Positions 9,548 through 19,193 of a stretch of 64,000 bases of DNA are shown here, piece by piece. Numbering within the stretch: position 1 is the first letter of the stretch; every line of letters begins with the position of its first letter. The position numbers and the translations under genes were made by a program. Under the pieces are notes generated by a model. That model made no database searches, was not told where the DNA came from, and saw nothing but the letters and a program-made list of their open reading frames with translations. Where the stretch lies: the NCBI RefSeq assembly GCF_004010325.2, contig NZ_SADR02000017.1, forward strand, positions 104,235 through 168,234. The letters are read 5' to 3'. The stretch is from Mesorhizobium sp. M00.F.Ca.ET.216.01.1.1. GTDB lineage: Bacteria > Pseudomonadota > Alphaproteobacteria > Rhizobiales > Rhizobiaceae.

Positions 9548-12500
9548 CACAGGTCCATTCGTTGGGTGGTGCCGGGGTCTATAGTCTCGCGTCCAAGGGC
9601 GACGGCGAGAGCGCTCTCGAAGAGCTGACGGTCGTGGAGCCAAGCGGCCCGACATCGTCCGACAACCTGCGGGTTTTGATGGAGTTTGCCGGCCGCCATT
9701 CGCGCCGCCACTAGGGGAGCAGCGATCAAATCCGCGAAGGCTGGGTCGTACCGCTCCCAAAGCTCGCGTCGCTCTGGCAGGAGCCCCGCGAGATGCAATC
9801 CGGTCGGTGGCTCGCGATGCTCACTCTGACGAGTCACGAACGCTTCGGCGAGTTCCCGAAGCGTTTCCTTCGGACGCCGGCATAGCCTTCCGATGAGGCC
9901 GGGTTCCAAATCTGCTCGTGGCGCGACCAATAGGAAGGTGATCCACGCATGAGTCGCTAGCCCGGGCTCCAGATCAGCGATTTGGCCGAGGGCGGCCGCC
10001 ACATTGCGCCCTGCGTCGGCAGTCGGTAGTTCCAACCGTTCCAGGCGGCGCTCCAACTCGTCAATTCTCGTTCGAAACGCAGACACCCAGTGCTCGACTT
10101 CCGTTGCGCACCAGAGGAAGGGTAACTCACTTTGTAGCCGGATCACGGCGTCGCGCTCCTCAAGAGTGTCGCAGGTCGACAGGATCCACGGAGCCGCCTG
10201 GGGGGCACGGCAAAGTGACCGCAGGGCATCGATCGCCGGCACGGGCACGTTGCGATCCCGCGCGGCCACGCTCAGATCGACCAAGAGGCGGAGATCAGCG
10301 CGGTTCAAGGCTTCCGGGTGCTTTAACACTGTAGCAAATGCATCGTCCCGGGCGTCACGTCGTGCGATCCTGAAGGCCAGACGAAGCGCACTTCCACGAT
10401 CGTCGTCGCCCGGTGGTTGGGCGACCACCTTCGGTCTGAGCGAGGTCCCGTCATTGGTTCGCCCGAAGATCAGCCAGGGGCCCGGACCGAGCTCTTGCAG
10501 GAGTCGCGTCTGCAATTCCTGCAAGGAAAGGCGTGGAAGGTTGTTGGAGAGTTTCGCGGTAGGCTGCGTCAGCGCTAGCGCATCCAGATTCCAACCAAGG
10601 ATACTCGAAAGGCCCGAGAACGGCGAAATGCCTTTCTCGGCCACCAGCGGCTGGTCTTCGTCGTACCAGGCGATCTCGGCGAAGTGGTCACCTCGACCGG
10701 CCCAGCTCAGGCGCACCTCCGCATCGAGGTCCGGAAAGCTACCAAGGAGATCCCGCAATTCGTCTTGAAAGGCCGATAGCGGGACGAGACCGTCGATACG
10801 ACGCGTGGCCTGCACGGGCTGTCCTGCGCCCTGCCGAACCACCAGCCATAGGTCGCGACCGCCAGGCGCCAACAGGCGGAACCCATGCAGTCGATCGATC
10901 GAAATCTGGGCCCGGCTTACGGCGGGCCGCATGTCCGGGGTCAACAGGAGCGGCTCGGCAATCGGATCAGCGAGCGTTAGGTCGAGTTGGGTGTCCCATC
11001 GCAGCGCCACGTGTAGCATCGCGCCTGGGGTGTGGAGTCGAAGATCGACGCGCGCGTCATCACCATTCCTGGAGATCGGAAGGATCTGACCGCCCTTCGC
11101 CGCAACGCTGGCCCCGAGCAGATTCTCGATTTTCAACGAGTGGGTTCGCGGTTCTCCCGATAGCACCAATTCACGCGGCGCAACGTCGGCGCAGGTCCAA
11201 GCGACCAGTTCACCGCCCCGCCTCATTGCGATCTCGACCCTGCCCAGGGGCGCGTGTTTGTTCGAAGAACGCCACGAGCCTCTCCCCAACGACCGCCAAA
11301 TTAGGTCTTCCGACGAAACCAGCGTGTGATGCTGACCATCCGAAAGCCAAGCCTTTGGCGTCCCTAGGAACACCGTCTCGCGCACCCGCCGTAGAGTCTC
11401 TCCTGTGAGGATCAGTCGCTTCGTATCCTCGCGCTCGGCCGCGCTACGCCACGTGAGACGCCCATCACCAAGGTCGAGCGAAGCTTGCCCGACGAAGGCC
11501 AGAAGACAGCGTCCATCGAGGATGCAGTCTCCCAAGTCAGAAGGAGGGTGTTCGAACTTCAGTGCTGAACGAGCCTCCTGCGTTACAGCCATAGCCAGCC
11601 ATGGCCGAGTGCTTCGAAAGGGCGAACTGCCAATGAATCTTAGTTCAAGCGCGTTCTCAAAATCGACGCCAGGATCTGGCTGGAAGAGGAGGACAGGCGC
11701 GTCTACCGGCTCGCCGGCAAACGCGGTGAACTCTTCGACTAAGGTCTCCCCTGCAACTGCCGCCAACCTAATTGCCTGGTTCAGGCGAGCGGGAACTTCG
11801 AACGCCTTGACCAGCGGACGGGACTCCCACGCTGTCGCCTCGTCTGATTCCACCTGTTCCAGCACGGCGATGGGCCGGTTCAAACCCGGCAGATCACCCC
11901 GCGGAAAGATGCGCAGCCGAGTGGCACCTTCCATCGCTGCCTGCAATTGGGGAGATGTTCGGACCACGTCGAGTTCACCTGACAAGGTGAGTTCGGCCCG
12001 CGGCGCCCACCCTTCGGCGGTGCGCCGCAGCAATCGGCTTGCCGCCAGGGCTCCCCCTTCGACGCGCCGGGTCCGGACCAAGTCTTCCACCAGAGATCGA
12101 AAATCGCCTTCCTCCAAGTCAAAAGGCAGATCGTTGCGCCAAGCAGGCACCACAGAATCCAGGTGGAGCACGGGATCTCGGTCATTTCGTTCGTGGAGGG
12201 GCGGCAATTGTTGACGGAAACGAACGATTACCGTGGACAGCGCCACGGCTGGCTCCACCAGCGCCTGAACAAGCGTTTCGCCCGCCCGCCATGCCTCACT
12301 TGCGACGGCCTCGGCAGGTGTGAAGCCCATTTCGATCGCCAAGATGCTGCGCTTCAGCCATAACCCCAAGGTTCCCTCTTTGATGGCAGCAGCTGGAAAA
12401 CCCGTCTCGCGCACTACGCCGAAGAGGAGCGGCACGTCGGTCGGCTGAGGGCGTCGCCACCGTTTCAAGCCAGCTTCGGCGGCTTCCCGCACCACCGCGT

Positions 12501-12810
12501 AGCGCACGTCGGCGGCCGAATCATTCGCGTGATATCGAATTCCAAGGACAGCTAAGGGTCTGATCCAGTCCCAAGCCCCCCCGGCGCGTTCCCGGCGATA
12601 CCACTCGGCTGTGAAAGCAACGAACAAAGCCTGACCATGGGAGTCGTTCAGCGCGGTCGGTCCATGGCGTTTTAGGACCTCCCGAACGCCCTCGAACTCT
12701 TGTCGGCTGAATCGGTAGCGATAAAGTGGGCGCCCATCAGGGAGCGATAATCCGCGCGATCGGAATAAGGCCTCGTAAGCGCCGCGTAGACCTAGACGCG
12801 GCTCGTCCAT
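9547..12810 (-). CDS. druH: DruH-like protein (STY4851/ECs_5259 family), Druantia III
   Basis: The 1,087-aa protein starts at an ATG behind a G-rich ribosome site. I see no enzyme motif, signal peptide or membrane segment. The N-terminal third is helical and Arg/Trp-rich; the middle is rich in beta-type segments. The pattern and length recall the STY4851/ECs_5259 family (E. coli YjiT-like), which pairs with DUF1998 helicases and corresponds to DruH of Druantia type III. The stop codon overlaps the druE start by one base, so the pair is made together. The assignment rests mainly on length, context and family recollection, not on a defining motif. Confidence 0.7.
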   Translation of the reverse strand: MDEPRLGLRGAYEALFRSRGLSLPDGRPLYRYRFSRQEFEGVREVLKRHGPTALNDSHGQALFVAFTAEWYRRERAGGAWDWIRPLAVLGIRYHANDSAADVRYAVVREAAEAGLKRWRRPQPTDVPLLFGVVRETGFPAAAIKEGTLGLWLKRSILAIEMGFTPAEAVASEAWRAGETLVQALVEPAVALSTVIVRFRQQLPPLHERNDRDPVLHLDSVVPAWRNDLPFDLEEGDFRSLVEDLVRTRRVEGGALAASRLLRRTAEGWAPRAELTLSGELDVVRTSPQLQAAMEGATRLRIFPRGDLPGLNRPIAVLEQVESDEATAWESRPLVKAFEVPARLNQAIRLAAVAGETLVEEFTAFAGEPVDAPVLLFQPDPGVDFENALELRFIGSSPFRSTRPWLAMAVTQEARSALKFEHPPSDLGDCILDGRCLLAFVGQASLDLGDGRLTWRSAAEREDTKRLILTGETLRRVRETVFLGTPKAWLSDGQHHTLVSSEDLIWRSLGRGSWRSSNKHAPLGRVEIAMRRGGELVAWTCADVAPRELVLSGEPRTHSLKIENLLGASVAAKGGQILPISRNGDDARVDLRLHTPGAMLHVALRWDTQLDLTLADPIAEPLLLTPDMRPAVSRAQISIDRLHGFRLLAPGGRDLWLVVRQGAGQPVQATRRIDGLVPLSAFQDELRDLLGSFPDLDAEVRLSWAGRGDHFAEIAWYDEDQPLVAEKGISPFSGLSSILGWNLDALALTQPTAKLSNNLPRLSLQELQTRLLQELGPGPWLIFGRTNDGTSLRPKVVAQPPGDDDRGSALRLAFRIARRDARDDAFATVLKHPEALNRADLRLLVDLSVAARDRNVPVPAIDALRSLCRAPQAAPWILSTCDTLEERDAVIRLQSELPFLWCATEVEHWVSAFRTRIDELERRLERLELPTADAGRNVAAALGQIADLEPGLATHAWITFLLVAPRADLEPGLIGRLCRRPKETLRELAEAFVTRQSEHREPPTGLHLAGLLPERRELWERYDPAFADLIAAPLVAARMAAGKLHQNPQVVGRCRAAWLHDRQLFESALAVALGRETIDPGTTQRMDL

Positions 12811-13385
12811 ATTTCCCCCCAGGCTCCCAATTCAGATTGTGACACACTGTGCATTAGTTGTGAAGTTTTCCTCTGCGAGCAGGCCGCCTAGAGGGCGAGA
12901 GCGGACTTTTCGACAATAGGAACGATTTCGAAGACAATTTCGACGGCCTCGGCAGGCCGCTTGCACGGTCGTCGTTCAGCTTCCCCGAACTATCTTCGCG
13001 GAACGATTCCCAATGGCAGCTATTAGCGCGACTACGACCTGGAGCATGGTCATCGGCAACGACTACTTCCTGGGAGGAGACAATTTGCGTCTATGGCCGA
13101 CGTGGGCGCATTGCGGACCAACAGCGTTGGGCCGGATGCGACCGGAAGCTTCAGGAGAAAAAGACCTCCTAGGCGGATAGTTCCACGTCGCCGTGTCCGG
13201 CTTATAGCGGACATTCGGCAATTTGGCAGCGAATGACCACATTGTGACAATCTTGCCGAAGACGAACGTCTAACCTAAACCCCCATCCAGGACATCAACC
13301 AAATTGGAGCCACTGTTTGGGACCGGGCGTAGTTGCGACGTTTGCCCTGTCCGGACGTGTGAGCAAATGCCGTGGGCAACCGTGA
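12811..13385. other. Non-coding stretch upstream of druH
   Basis: About 575 bases with no supportable gene. It must hold the druH promoter and that of the rightward lipoprotein remnant. A 47-codon frame from an ATG at about 13093 is low in complexity and looks spurious. Confidence 0.5.
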
Positions 13386-14059
13386 TGCGTGCATTTTTTC
13401 GTTCGGTTGCTGCGATGATCGTGATGTCCGGCCTGGCAGGTTGCACCAGCATTTCTTACTACGCACAATCCTTGAAGGGTCACGTGGAGATCATGGCGGC
13501 GCGCCAGGATGTCGAAGAGCTGATCGACGATCCTTCGATCCCTGGGACATTACGCGCTCGAATGGAATCGGCGAGCGCCATCCGACAGTTTGCGATAGAT
13601 GAACTAGCGCTTCCAGACAACAATAGCTACCGCAGCCATGTCAACGTTGGTCGGGACGCCGTGACATGGGCCGTCTTCGCAGCGTCGGAATTCTCGCTGA
13701 CGCCACGAACATGGTGCTTTCCGGTGTTCGGATGCGTTCCGTACCGAGGATACTTCTCCAAAAGGTCTGCGATTGAAACCGCTGTCGCACTTCAGAGGCA
13801 GGGCCTGGACGTCTATCTGACGGGCATCACTGCATTTTGCACGCTTGGCTGGTCAAGTGACCCGCTGCTAAGCACCATGCTCAGCCAAGATGAAACGTAT
13901 CTTGCAGGGCTCGTGTTCCATGAATTGGCCCACCTCACGTCACGCCGCGCTGCCGAAAATAAGCCTGCATCACCTTGCGGCTCGAACGGTTGTTCTGCGC
14001 CAGCCTGGTCGGATCGAGCACCGCCTGTTCTATCCCCTCTCGCGTCAGCGCCGCTTTGA
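13386..14059 (+). pseudogene. Truncated aminopeptidase-like lipoprotein (Aminopep/DUF2265)
   Basis: From ATG 13386 the frame begins with a lipoprotein signal (MRAFFRSVAAMIVMSGLAGC; lipobox LAGC) and continues through the typical YYAQSLKGHVEIM segment to the metal-binding FHELAHL motif near 13,918-13,938. In intact relatives about 150 more residues follow HELAH. Here the sequence changes at about 13,935 into the 3' end of an unrelated gene on the other strand, and the frame ends in an arbitrary tail at 14059. The catalytic domain is therefore incomplete, and the junction marks a deletion or recombination breakpoint. Confidence 0.72.
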
Positions 14060-14150
14060 GCGCCGCGATATTTGCATCGATGTCGGCATTGTTCGCCCGG
14101 AGCGATGCATAGATGCTGTCGGTCGCCTCGGCCACGGTCGGCTCGCTCAC
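13935..14150 (-). CDS. Small conserved hypothetical protein, 71 aa
   Basis: A GTG start (VSEPTVAEATDS) sits behind AAGGAGTACACCC. The product is a soluble, helical 71-aa protein (IYASLRANNADIDANIAALK... then LDPTRLAQNNRSSRK) ending QRGVT. Codon use and the ribosome site look real. I do not recognise a named family. Its stop codon lies exactly at the breakpoint that truncates the aminopeptidase gene on the other strand, so its original C-terminus may have been trimmed. Confidence 0.5.
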   Translation of the reverse strand: MSEPTVAEATDSIYASLRANNADIDANIAALKAALTREGIEQAVLDPTRLAQNNRSSRKVMQAYFRQRGVT

Positions 14151-14485
14151 GGGTGTACTCCTTCGGCTGTTCGGGCGGCGGCTTAACACAGATCAGCGGC
14201 TTCGCCATACCGATAAGACGGCTGATGGGCGGCAACAGTATCCCCTGGGACTTAAAAGGGATACCGATGACGCGCGCCAACGGCTCGCTGCTTTCGGGAA
14301 ATGGTGTCGCCCGTGGTGAACGGCCGATATGGCGGCCCGTTACTGTCGCCTACCTGGGCCGGAACCAGACTCGCGGACTGTTTACGCCCATTGACTCCCG
14401 GAGGTCAGGCGCGCGACCCGGATCAGGATTCGGGCCAGTGCGGTCGTAGTGGGCAGGAGCAGCGAAAGAATCTTTTTTCGCTGAA
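14151..14485. other. Stretch without a recognised gene
   Basis: The leftward frame from ATG 14280 begins MARVIGIPFKSQG but soon runs antisense through neighbouring genes, so I do not call it. Nothing else is supportable here. Confidence 0.4.
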
Positions 14486-15124
14486 TCAGCGCAGAAGTCC
14501 GTCACTCTCGAATTCGTCCCAGCCCTTCAGTTTCTGACGTGACACCTCGTCCCGAGTGCTGTCAGGCGCAGACGCGGCCCTGCGGCCGCTCTTTTGCGCA
14601 CGCTTCAGGGCGGCCTTTCCGGCGGCCCGCCGCCTATTCTCTGCAGCAGCTATCGCGTCGTCCTCGCGCCAGACCGTAACCAAGTCGCGATCGAGCACGT
14701 CCTCGATGTGACGTGGGTCAAACACGTGAAAAGTTACCTTCCTTGCGCGACCACGAAGTTTCACCGTACGTGTGCCTGTGCTTTGCAAGCGGCCGTCCTT
14801 GAGCCACCGGTGCCGCTCTGCCGAAGAGATCGTCAGGATGTCTTCGACTTCACGGGGAATTACGGGCAGGCCTTCGATGCCTTCCAGCGTTTTGGACACA
14901 ATCGCCGACGCAGTCCGGAAATCGCCATAGGCGCCTTCCGGCATGCGCAAGGTGAGCACCCCGACCTCGATACCGAGCAGCTTTTTCGCCGCCAAAGGCA
15001 GGTGGGCTCGCACTTCGCGAACGATCCCTCTGGCTCGGACCGATGACCCAAGCGTGGCCGCAGACGGGAGCGTCCACCCTTCGATCAAATTCGCAGCTGC
15101 ATCCATTTTCTGGCGTGTGGACAT
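14486..15124 (-). CDS. Hypothetical protein, 212 aa, island cargo
   Basis: Starts MSTRQKMDAA. No signal peptide or membrane segment. A central region (about 85-150; ILTISSAERHRWLKDGRL then KVTFHVFDP) could be a helix-turn-helix with a beta-wing, followed by a highly basic Ala/Arg-rich tail. That layout suggests nucleic-acid binding, but this is inference. It lies between the aminopeptidase remnant and the island integrase. Confidence 0.6.
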   Translation of the reverse strand: MSTRQKMDAAANLIEGWTLPSAATLGSSVRARGIVREVRAHLPLAAKKLLGIEVGVLTLRMPEGAYGDFRTASAIVSKTLEGIEGLPVIPREVEDILTISSAERHRWLKDGRLQSTGTRTVKLRGRARKVTFHVFDPRHIEDVLDRDLVTVWREDDAIAAAENRRRAAGKAALKRAQKSGRRAASAPDSTRDEVSRQKLKGWDEFESDGLLR

Positions 15125-15404
15125 GGGCCTTAGATATGTCTCCCATCATGTCGGCTTCAACAAGTGTGGAATCAGCTAGCGCGGCGCTCCGGCACTGGCC
15201 TTGAACCATGCCTTGTTCCAGCCCTCGCTAGATCGCAGCGCTCTCGGCCTTCGTCGGATCACCCATTCCGCCTTCAGGCCGCCAGGTTCCCCAGGGATGT
15301 CCGCTTCGGGAGAGCGGCAACGCAGGCCTCAACGGCCGCTATGCAGCGTAAACCGGACGTTCGCGATACGTGCCGGACAGCTGGCTGCCCGCATCTGATT
15401 GAGT
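15125..15404. other. Intergenic stretch between cargo gene and integrase
   Basis: 280 bases without a supportable gene; short overlapping frames show no recognisable product. Confidence 0.4.
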
Positions 15405-16595
15405 TTACCCGCGCGTTCCGGCGTTCTCAATTTTTTCCAGATAATCTGCCCACCACTGCATCATCTTGACGCGCTCTTCCCAGTGCTCCGCCCGGGCATA
15501 GGCGCGCCGAACGTCGTTATTTTCAATATGAGCCAGCTGTCGCTCTACGGCGTCTGGATGCCACTTGCCGCATTCGTTCAACAGAGTTGATGCCGTTGCT
15601 CGGAAGCCATGGGCCGTTGCTTCATTCTTGCTGAAACCCATGCGACGCAGGGCGGCGTTGAGTGTATTGTCGGAAATCGGACGAGAAGGCGATCGCACGC
15701 TTGGAAACAGCAGCGTCCCAGCGCCGGAGATTTTTTTAAGCTCGGCCAGGATATCCAAAGCCTGCGTTGAAAGAGGAACGCGGTGCGGTCGTCGCATTTT
15801 CATTCGCGCTTCCGGGATAGTCCATACCGAACTTTCGAAGTCGAACTCCCCCCATTCGGCAGCGCGAAGCTCACCGGGGCGGGGAAACAGCAGCGCCATC
15901 AACCTCAGAGCCGCTCGGGTTGCGGGCTGTCCGTCGAATGTCTCGATCGCACGCAGCAAGCCGCCGAATGCCTTCGGATCGGTAATGGCGGCACGCGGCG
16001 TGACCGTTGGCCTGATGAGAGCGCCCCTCAGCGCGGACGTGGGGTCAGTGTCGGCGCGTGCAGTGGCGATGGCGTATCGAAAGACGCTGCCAATGGTCGA
16101 GCGCAGCCGCCTGGCCGACTCGTATCGACCGCGCACCTCCACGCTACGAAGGGCAGCAAGGATAGTGGCCGCATCAATGTCCCGAATGCACTTGTGCCCA
16201 CAGGTGAGATAGGCGAAGTCGAGTAGCCATTTGACCTTGGTGATAGTCCGGTCGGCACGTCCCTCTTTCTTCAGCTTGTCCACATATTCCTCGGCGATTG
16301 ATCGAAAGCTGTCCTTTGCCGAACCGACCTTTCGCAACTTGCGTTCCTGCGCGGGATCGATGCCAGTGAGGAGGAGACGTTTGGCGTCATCGCGCGCCTT
16401 GCGTGCTTCGGCGAGCGAAATAAGGGGATAGCTGCCCAACGCCAGAAGCTTCTGCTTGCCGTCAAATCGATAGGCGAGGCGCCATAGGCGGGATCCGGTG
16501 GGCTGCACCCAGAGCTGGAGCCCGCCACCATCAGACAATTTCAATAGCTTGGAAGCAGGACGGGCATTTCGGCATTTCACGTCGGAAAGGGCCAT
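15405..16595 (-). CDS. P4-type tyrosine site-specific integrase
   Basis: The 396-aa protein from MALSDVKCRN (GGAGG about 10 bases upstream) has the DUF4102 arm-type DNA-binding N-terminus (LKLSDGGGLQLWVQPTG..LWRLAYRF) and a C-terminal catalytic domain. That domain has Arg in PRPGEL, the HxxR box in AHGFRATAST, a further His in LAHIE, and the nucleophilic Tyr in RAYARAEHW. P4-type integrases recombine element DNA into tRNA 3' ends. The gene lies some 215 bp from the tRNA-Phe 3' end and is transcribed away from it, the usual arrangement, so it is the likely integrase of the left island. Confidence 0.93.
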   Translation of the reverse strand: MALSDVKCRNARPASKLLKLSDGGGLQLWVQPTGSRLWRLAYRFDGKQKLLALGSYPLISLAEARKARDDAKRLLLTGIDPAQERKLRKVGSAKDSFRSIAEEYVDKLKKEGRADRTITKVKWLLDFAYLTCGHKCIRDIDAATILAALRSVEVRGRYESARRLRSTIGSVFRYAIATARADTDPTSALRGALIRPTVTPRAAITDPKAFGGLLRAIETFDGQPATRAALRLMALLFPRPGELRAAEWGEFDFESSVWTIPEARMKMRRPHRVPLSTQALDILAELKKISGAGTLLFPSVRSPSRPISDNTLNAALRRMGFSKNEATAHGFRATASTLLNECGKWHPDAVERQLAHIENNDVRRAYARAEHWEERVKMMQWWADYLEKIENAGTRG

Positions 16596-16809
16596 TTGTG
16601 GGACACCTCCCTTTGGCTGTTTCGATACCATCAGGATGTCCAGTACCAACGGAAATACCAGCCCTCCGCCTCGTTAGACCAAATACGCCGAAATTCCATG
16701 AAACGCGCTCAATCGCGCCATCCTTCCCAAAAAGATGAACGATTTCAGTTGTTTGTGCAAACAGAAGCGTAGAAGATTCGGCGAAAGGGAGTGTCGGGAG
16801 AGGAGGGGA

Positions 16810-16885
<76 letters not shown>

Positions 16886-17082
16886 CTGTTCCGGTACGCG
16901 GGCAATTCTGCATACCGGATTTCACGAAAGCGCCACGGGCGTCCCTTGAAAGCGCGTGGGTTATAGCACGGGAATCCGACCTGTCCAGCGCCTAAGCGTT
17001 GATTTTGGGCAGGAAACGAGAAGCAGTTGGGGGAGCCAAATTCTCCGTCAGGCGCGCGAATGCTCAGCCGTCCCGAACTGCC

Positions 17083-17274
17083 TCATTTCTGGTCGTCGGG
17101 CTCTTCCTCGTCGTCGCGGGCGGGGATGACGTAGGCGCCCTTCAGCCAGCGGTTGAGGTCGATATCCTTGCAGCGCGTCGAGCAAAACGGATAGGTCTCG
17201 CGTGCCGACGGCTTGCCGCATTCGGGGCAGGGGCGCCTGGGGCGCAGCGGCGTCACCTTGTCGCCCGACGTCAC
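17083..17274 (-). CDS. yacG: DNA gyrase inhibitor YacG
   Basis: A 63-aa zinc protein with CPECGKPS and FCSTRCKDIDLNRWLKG, the four-cysteine zinc site and conserved downstream patch of YacG. YacG binds GyrB and blocks DNA binding by gyrase. The GTG start overlaps the maf stop in GTGA, so the two are translationally coupled. An acidic tail (DDEEEPDDQ) ends the protein. Confidence 0.93.
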   Translation of the reverse strand: MTSGDKVTPLRPRRPCPECGKPSARETYPFCSTRCKDIDLNRWLKGAYVIPARDDEEEPDDQK

Positions 17275-17900
17275 GGCCGCGCTCCCGACAGCCAGTTGAC
17301 ATGCACCTTGAACCCCTCGCCGCTCAAAAGCGCCACCGTCTCGTAGAGCGGCAGGCCGACGACGTTGGTGTAGGACCCGACAAGCTTGACGACGAACGCT
17401 CCGGCCAAACCCTGGACGGCATAGCCGCCGGCCTTGCCGCGCCATTCGCCCGAGGCGACATAGGCATCGATCTCTTCGCGCGGCAGCCGCTTGAAACGCA
17501 CCCTGGTCTCGACCAGCCGCTGGCGCAGCTTGCCGCCCGGCGTGATCAGGCAGAGGCCGGAATAGACCCGGTGCGAGCGGCCTGAGAGCAGGCCTAGGCA
17601 GTTGGAGGCGTCGTCGATCGTCTCGGCCTTGGGCAGGATGCGCCGCCCGACGGCGACCACCGTGTCGGCGGCCAACACGAAGCTTGGCGCATGGTCGGCT
17701 TCCGTCATCAGCGACGCCAGCGCCTTCTCGGCCTTTTCCTTCGACAGCCGTTTGGCCAGCGAGCGCGGATGCTCGGCGCGCAGCGGCGTCTCGTCGACAT
17801 CGGCGGGTAGCACGCGGTCTGGCTCAATGCCGGCCTGCTGCAGCAGTTCGATCCGGCGCGGCGAACCCGAGGCAAGCACGAGCTTCTGCAAAATGCTCAT
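17271..17900 (-). CDS. maf: Maf-like nucleoside triphosphate pyrophosphatase
   Basis: The 209-aa protein starts MSILQKLVLASGSPRR (the substrate-binding ASGSPRR box). It also carries VDET (about 35-38), SKEKAEKA, and AADTVV with the catalytic Asp. Maf proteins hydrolyse non-canonical or specific NTPs to NMPs and have been linked to septum control. It lies between infA (24 bp gap) and yacG (4-bp overlap) in the usual rhizobial order. Confidence 0.93.
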   Translation of the reverse strand: MSILQKLVLASGSPRRIELLQQAGIEPDRVLPADVDETPLRAEHPRSLAKRLSKEKAEKALASLMTEADHAPSFVLAADTVVAVGRRILPKAETIDDASNCLGLLSGRSHRVYSGLCLITPGGKLRQRLVETRVRFKRLPREEIDAYVASGEWRGKAGGYAVQGLAGAFVVKLVGSYTNVVGLPLYETVALLSGEGFKVHVNWLSGARP

Positions 17901-17924
17901 CGCGATCGCGGCCGGGCTCTTGAT

Positions 17925-18143
17925 CTATTTGAAACGGTAGGTGATGCGGCCCTTGGTCAGGTCGTAGGGCGTCATCTCGACCAGGACCTTGTCGCCGGTC
18001 AGCACGCGGATGCGGTTCTTGCGCATACGGCCGGCCGTGTGGGCAATGATCTCGTGTTCATTTTCGAGCTTCACCCGGAACATCGCGTTGGGCAGCAGTT
18101 CCGTGACGACACCCGGAAACTCGAGGACTTCTTCCTTCGGCAT
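17925..18143 (-). CDS. infA: Translation initiation factor IF-1
   Basis: A 72-aa S1-domain protein, [13 protein letters not shown]...[21 protein letters not shown], diagnostic for IF-1. It binds the 30S A site during initiation. Length and sequence are full and normal. Confidence 0.98.
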
Positions 18144-18243
18144 TCGATACCTTTGCTTGGATGGAATTTCCAGCGCCCCGGCCGGAATTTGGGCGGAACC
18201 TATATGATAATCGCTCGCTTGTGAACATGCTTAAATCGGAGCG

Positions 18244-18672
18244 TTACTCGGGGTCGTCTTTTGCCTCCGGCGCTAGAAAACGGCTGGATATGCGCGCCTT
18301 AAGCCGCTCGCGCACGTCGCGATAGGCGGCCATGATCTGCTCGCGCGTGCCGCCGACATCCGTCGGGTCCGGCATCGGCCAGTACTCGACATCGACGGCG
18401 AGCGAGCGGGTAAGCTCGAGCGCGGCGTGATGCGCTTCCGGCGCCAGCGTGACGATCAGGTCGAAATAATTGTCCTCGAGATCGTCCATCATTCTCGGGT
18501 GGCGCTCGCCCAGCGACAGGCCTTCCTCGGCCAGCACGGCGTCGACGAACGGATCGCGTTCGCCGCTGCGCACGCCGGCCGAGGCAACGAAGGTCGAGGC
18601 CGGCAGCATCCGGCGCGCCAGTAACTCGGCCATCGGCGAGCGCACGGCATTCATGCCGCACACGAACAGCAT
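18244..18672 (-). CDS. Low-molecular-weight phosphatase family protein
   Basis: A 142-aa protein with the CX5R phosphate loop CGMNAVRSPMAE near its start and a general-acid Asp in PMPDPTD near the end. It belongs to the low-molecular-weight tyrosine phosphatase/ArsC fold. The ATG at 18672 leaves only four residues before the P-loop. The frame is open upstream (ARLTLIAAPLPRS) into the end of the UPF0262 gene, so the true start may be earlier and overlapping. The substrate is unknown. Confidence 0.85.
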   Translation of the reverse strand: MLFVCGMNAVRSPMAELLARRMLPASTFVASAGVRSGERDPFVDAVLAEEGLSLGERHPRMMDDLEDNYFDLIVTLAPEAHHAALELTRSLAVDVEYWPMPDPTDVGGTREQIMAAYRDVRERLKARISSRFLAPEAKDDPE

Positions 18673-18701
18673 AGAACGGGGCAGCGGGGCGGCAATCAGA
18701 G

Positions 18702-19187
18702 TTAGCCTCGCCAGTGCAGCACGCAGACCAGCGTGAACAGCCGGCGCGCCGTGTCGAAGTCGATGTCGATCTTGCCGGCGAGCCGGTCCATCAGCGTCTG
18801 CGAGCCTTCATTGTGCAAGCCGCGCCGGCCCATGTCGATCGCCTCGATATGGCTGGGCGTCGAGGTGCGGATGGCCTCGTAATAGCTTTCGCAGATCATG
18901 TAATAGTCCTTGACGATGCGCCTCAGCGGCGTCAGCGACAGGATGTGGGTGACCACGGCAGACCCATCGTCGCGCATCACCGCGAAGACCAGGCGGGATT
19001 CGGCCAGCGATAGCTTCAGCCGGTAAGGCCCGTCACCGTTGTCATTGACCGGCTGAAAGCGGTTTTCCTCGATCAGGTCGAAGATCGCCACCGCCCGTTC
19101 GTGCTCGACATCGGGCGTCGAACGGCCGATCGATTCGTCGAGTTCGACATCGATCAGCCGCGCGCGGGTTTGATCGTAGTCCGCCAT
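18702..19187 (-). CDS. UPF0262 family protein
   Basis: A 161-aa protein (MADYDQTRARLIDVELDE...VLHWRG) typical of the alphaproteobacterial UPF0262 family, always found beside hisD. Soluble, function unknown. It starts 6 bp downstream of the hisD stop and is probably cotranscribed. Confidence 0.92.
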   Translation of the reverse strand: MADYDQTRARLIDVELDESIGRSTPDVEHERAVAIFDLIEENRFQPVNDNGDGPYRLKLSLAESRLVFAVMRDDGSAVVTHILSLTPLRRIVKDYYMICESYYEAIRTSTPSHIEAIDMGRRGLHNEGSQTLMDRLAGKIDIDFDTARRLFTLVCVLHWRG

Positions 19188-19193
19188 AGCAGT

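Larger units (their letters stand above)
1..16809. mobile_element. Genomic island (right part) in tRNA-Phe
   Basis: A P4-type integrase gene lies immediately downstream of the tRNA-Phe 3' end. The DNA to its left is dominated by accessory genes (DUF262, McrA-like, Vsr, Druantia-like) and broken genes, whereas the DNA to the right of the tRNA is conserved core. This is the classic layout of an integrative island in a tRNA 3' end. The distal attachment site was not found and should lie left of the window. The extent is inferred. Confidence 0.7.

Noticed and set aside
9548..9760. Longer druE start
   Set aside because: The extension lies inside druH; the ATG overlapping the druH stop gives the natural N-terminus.
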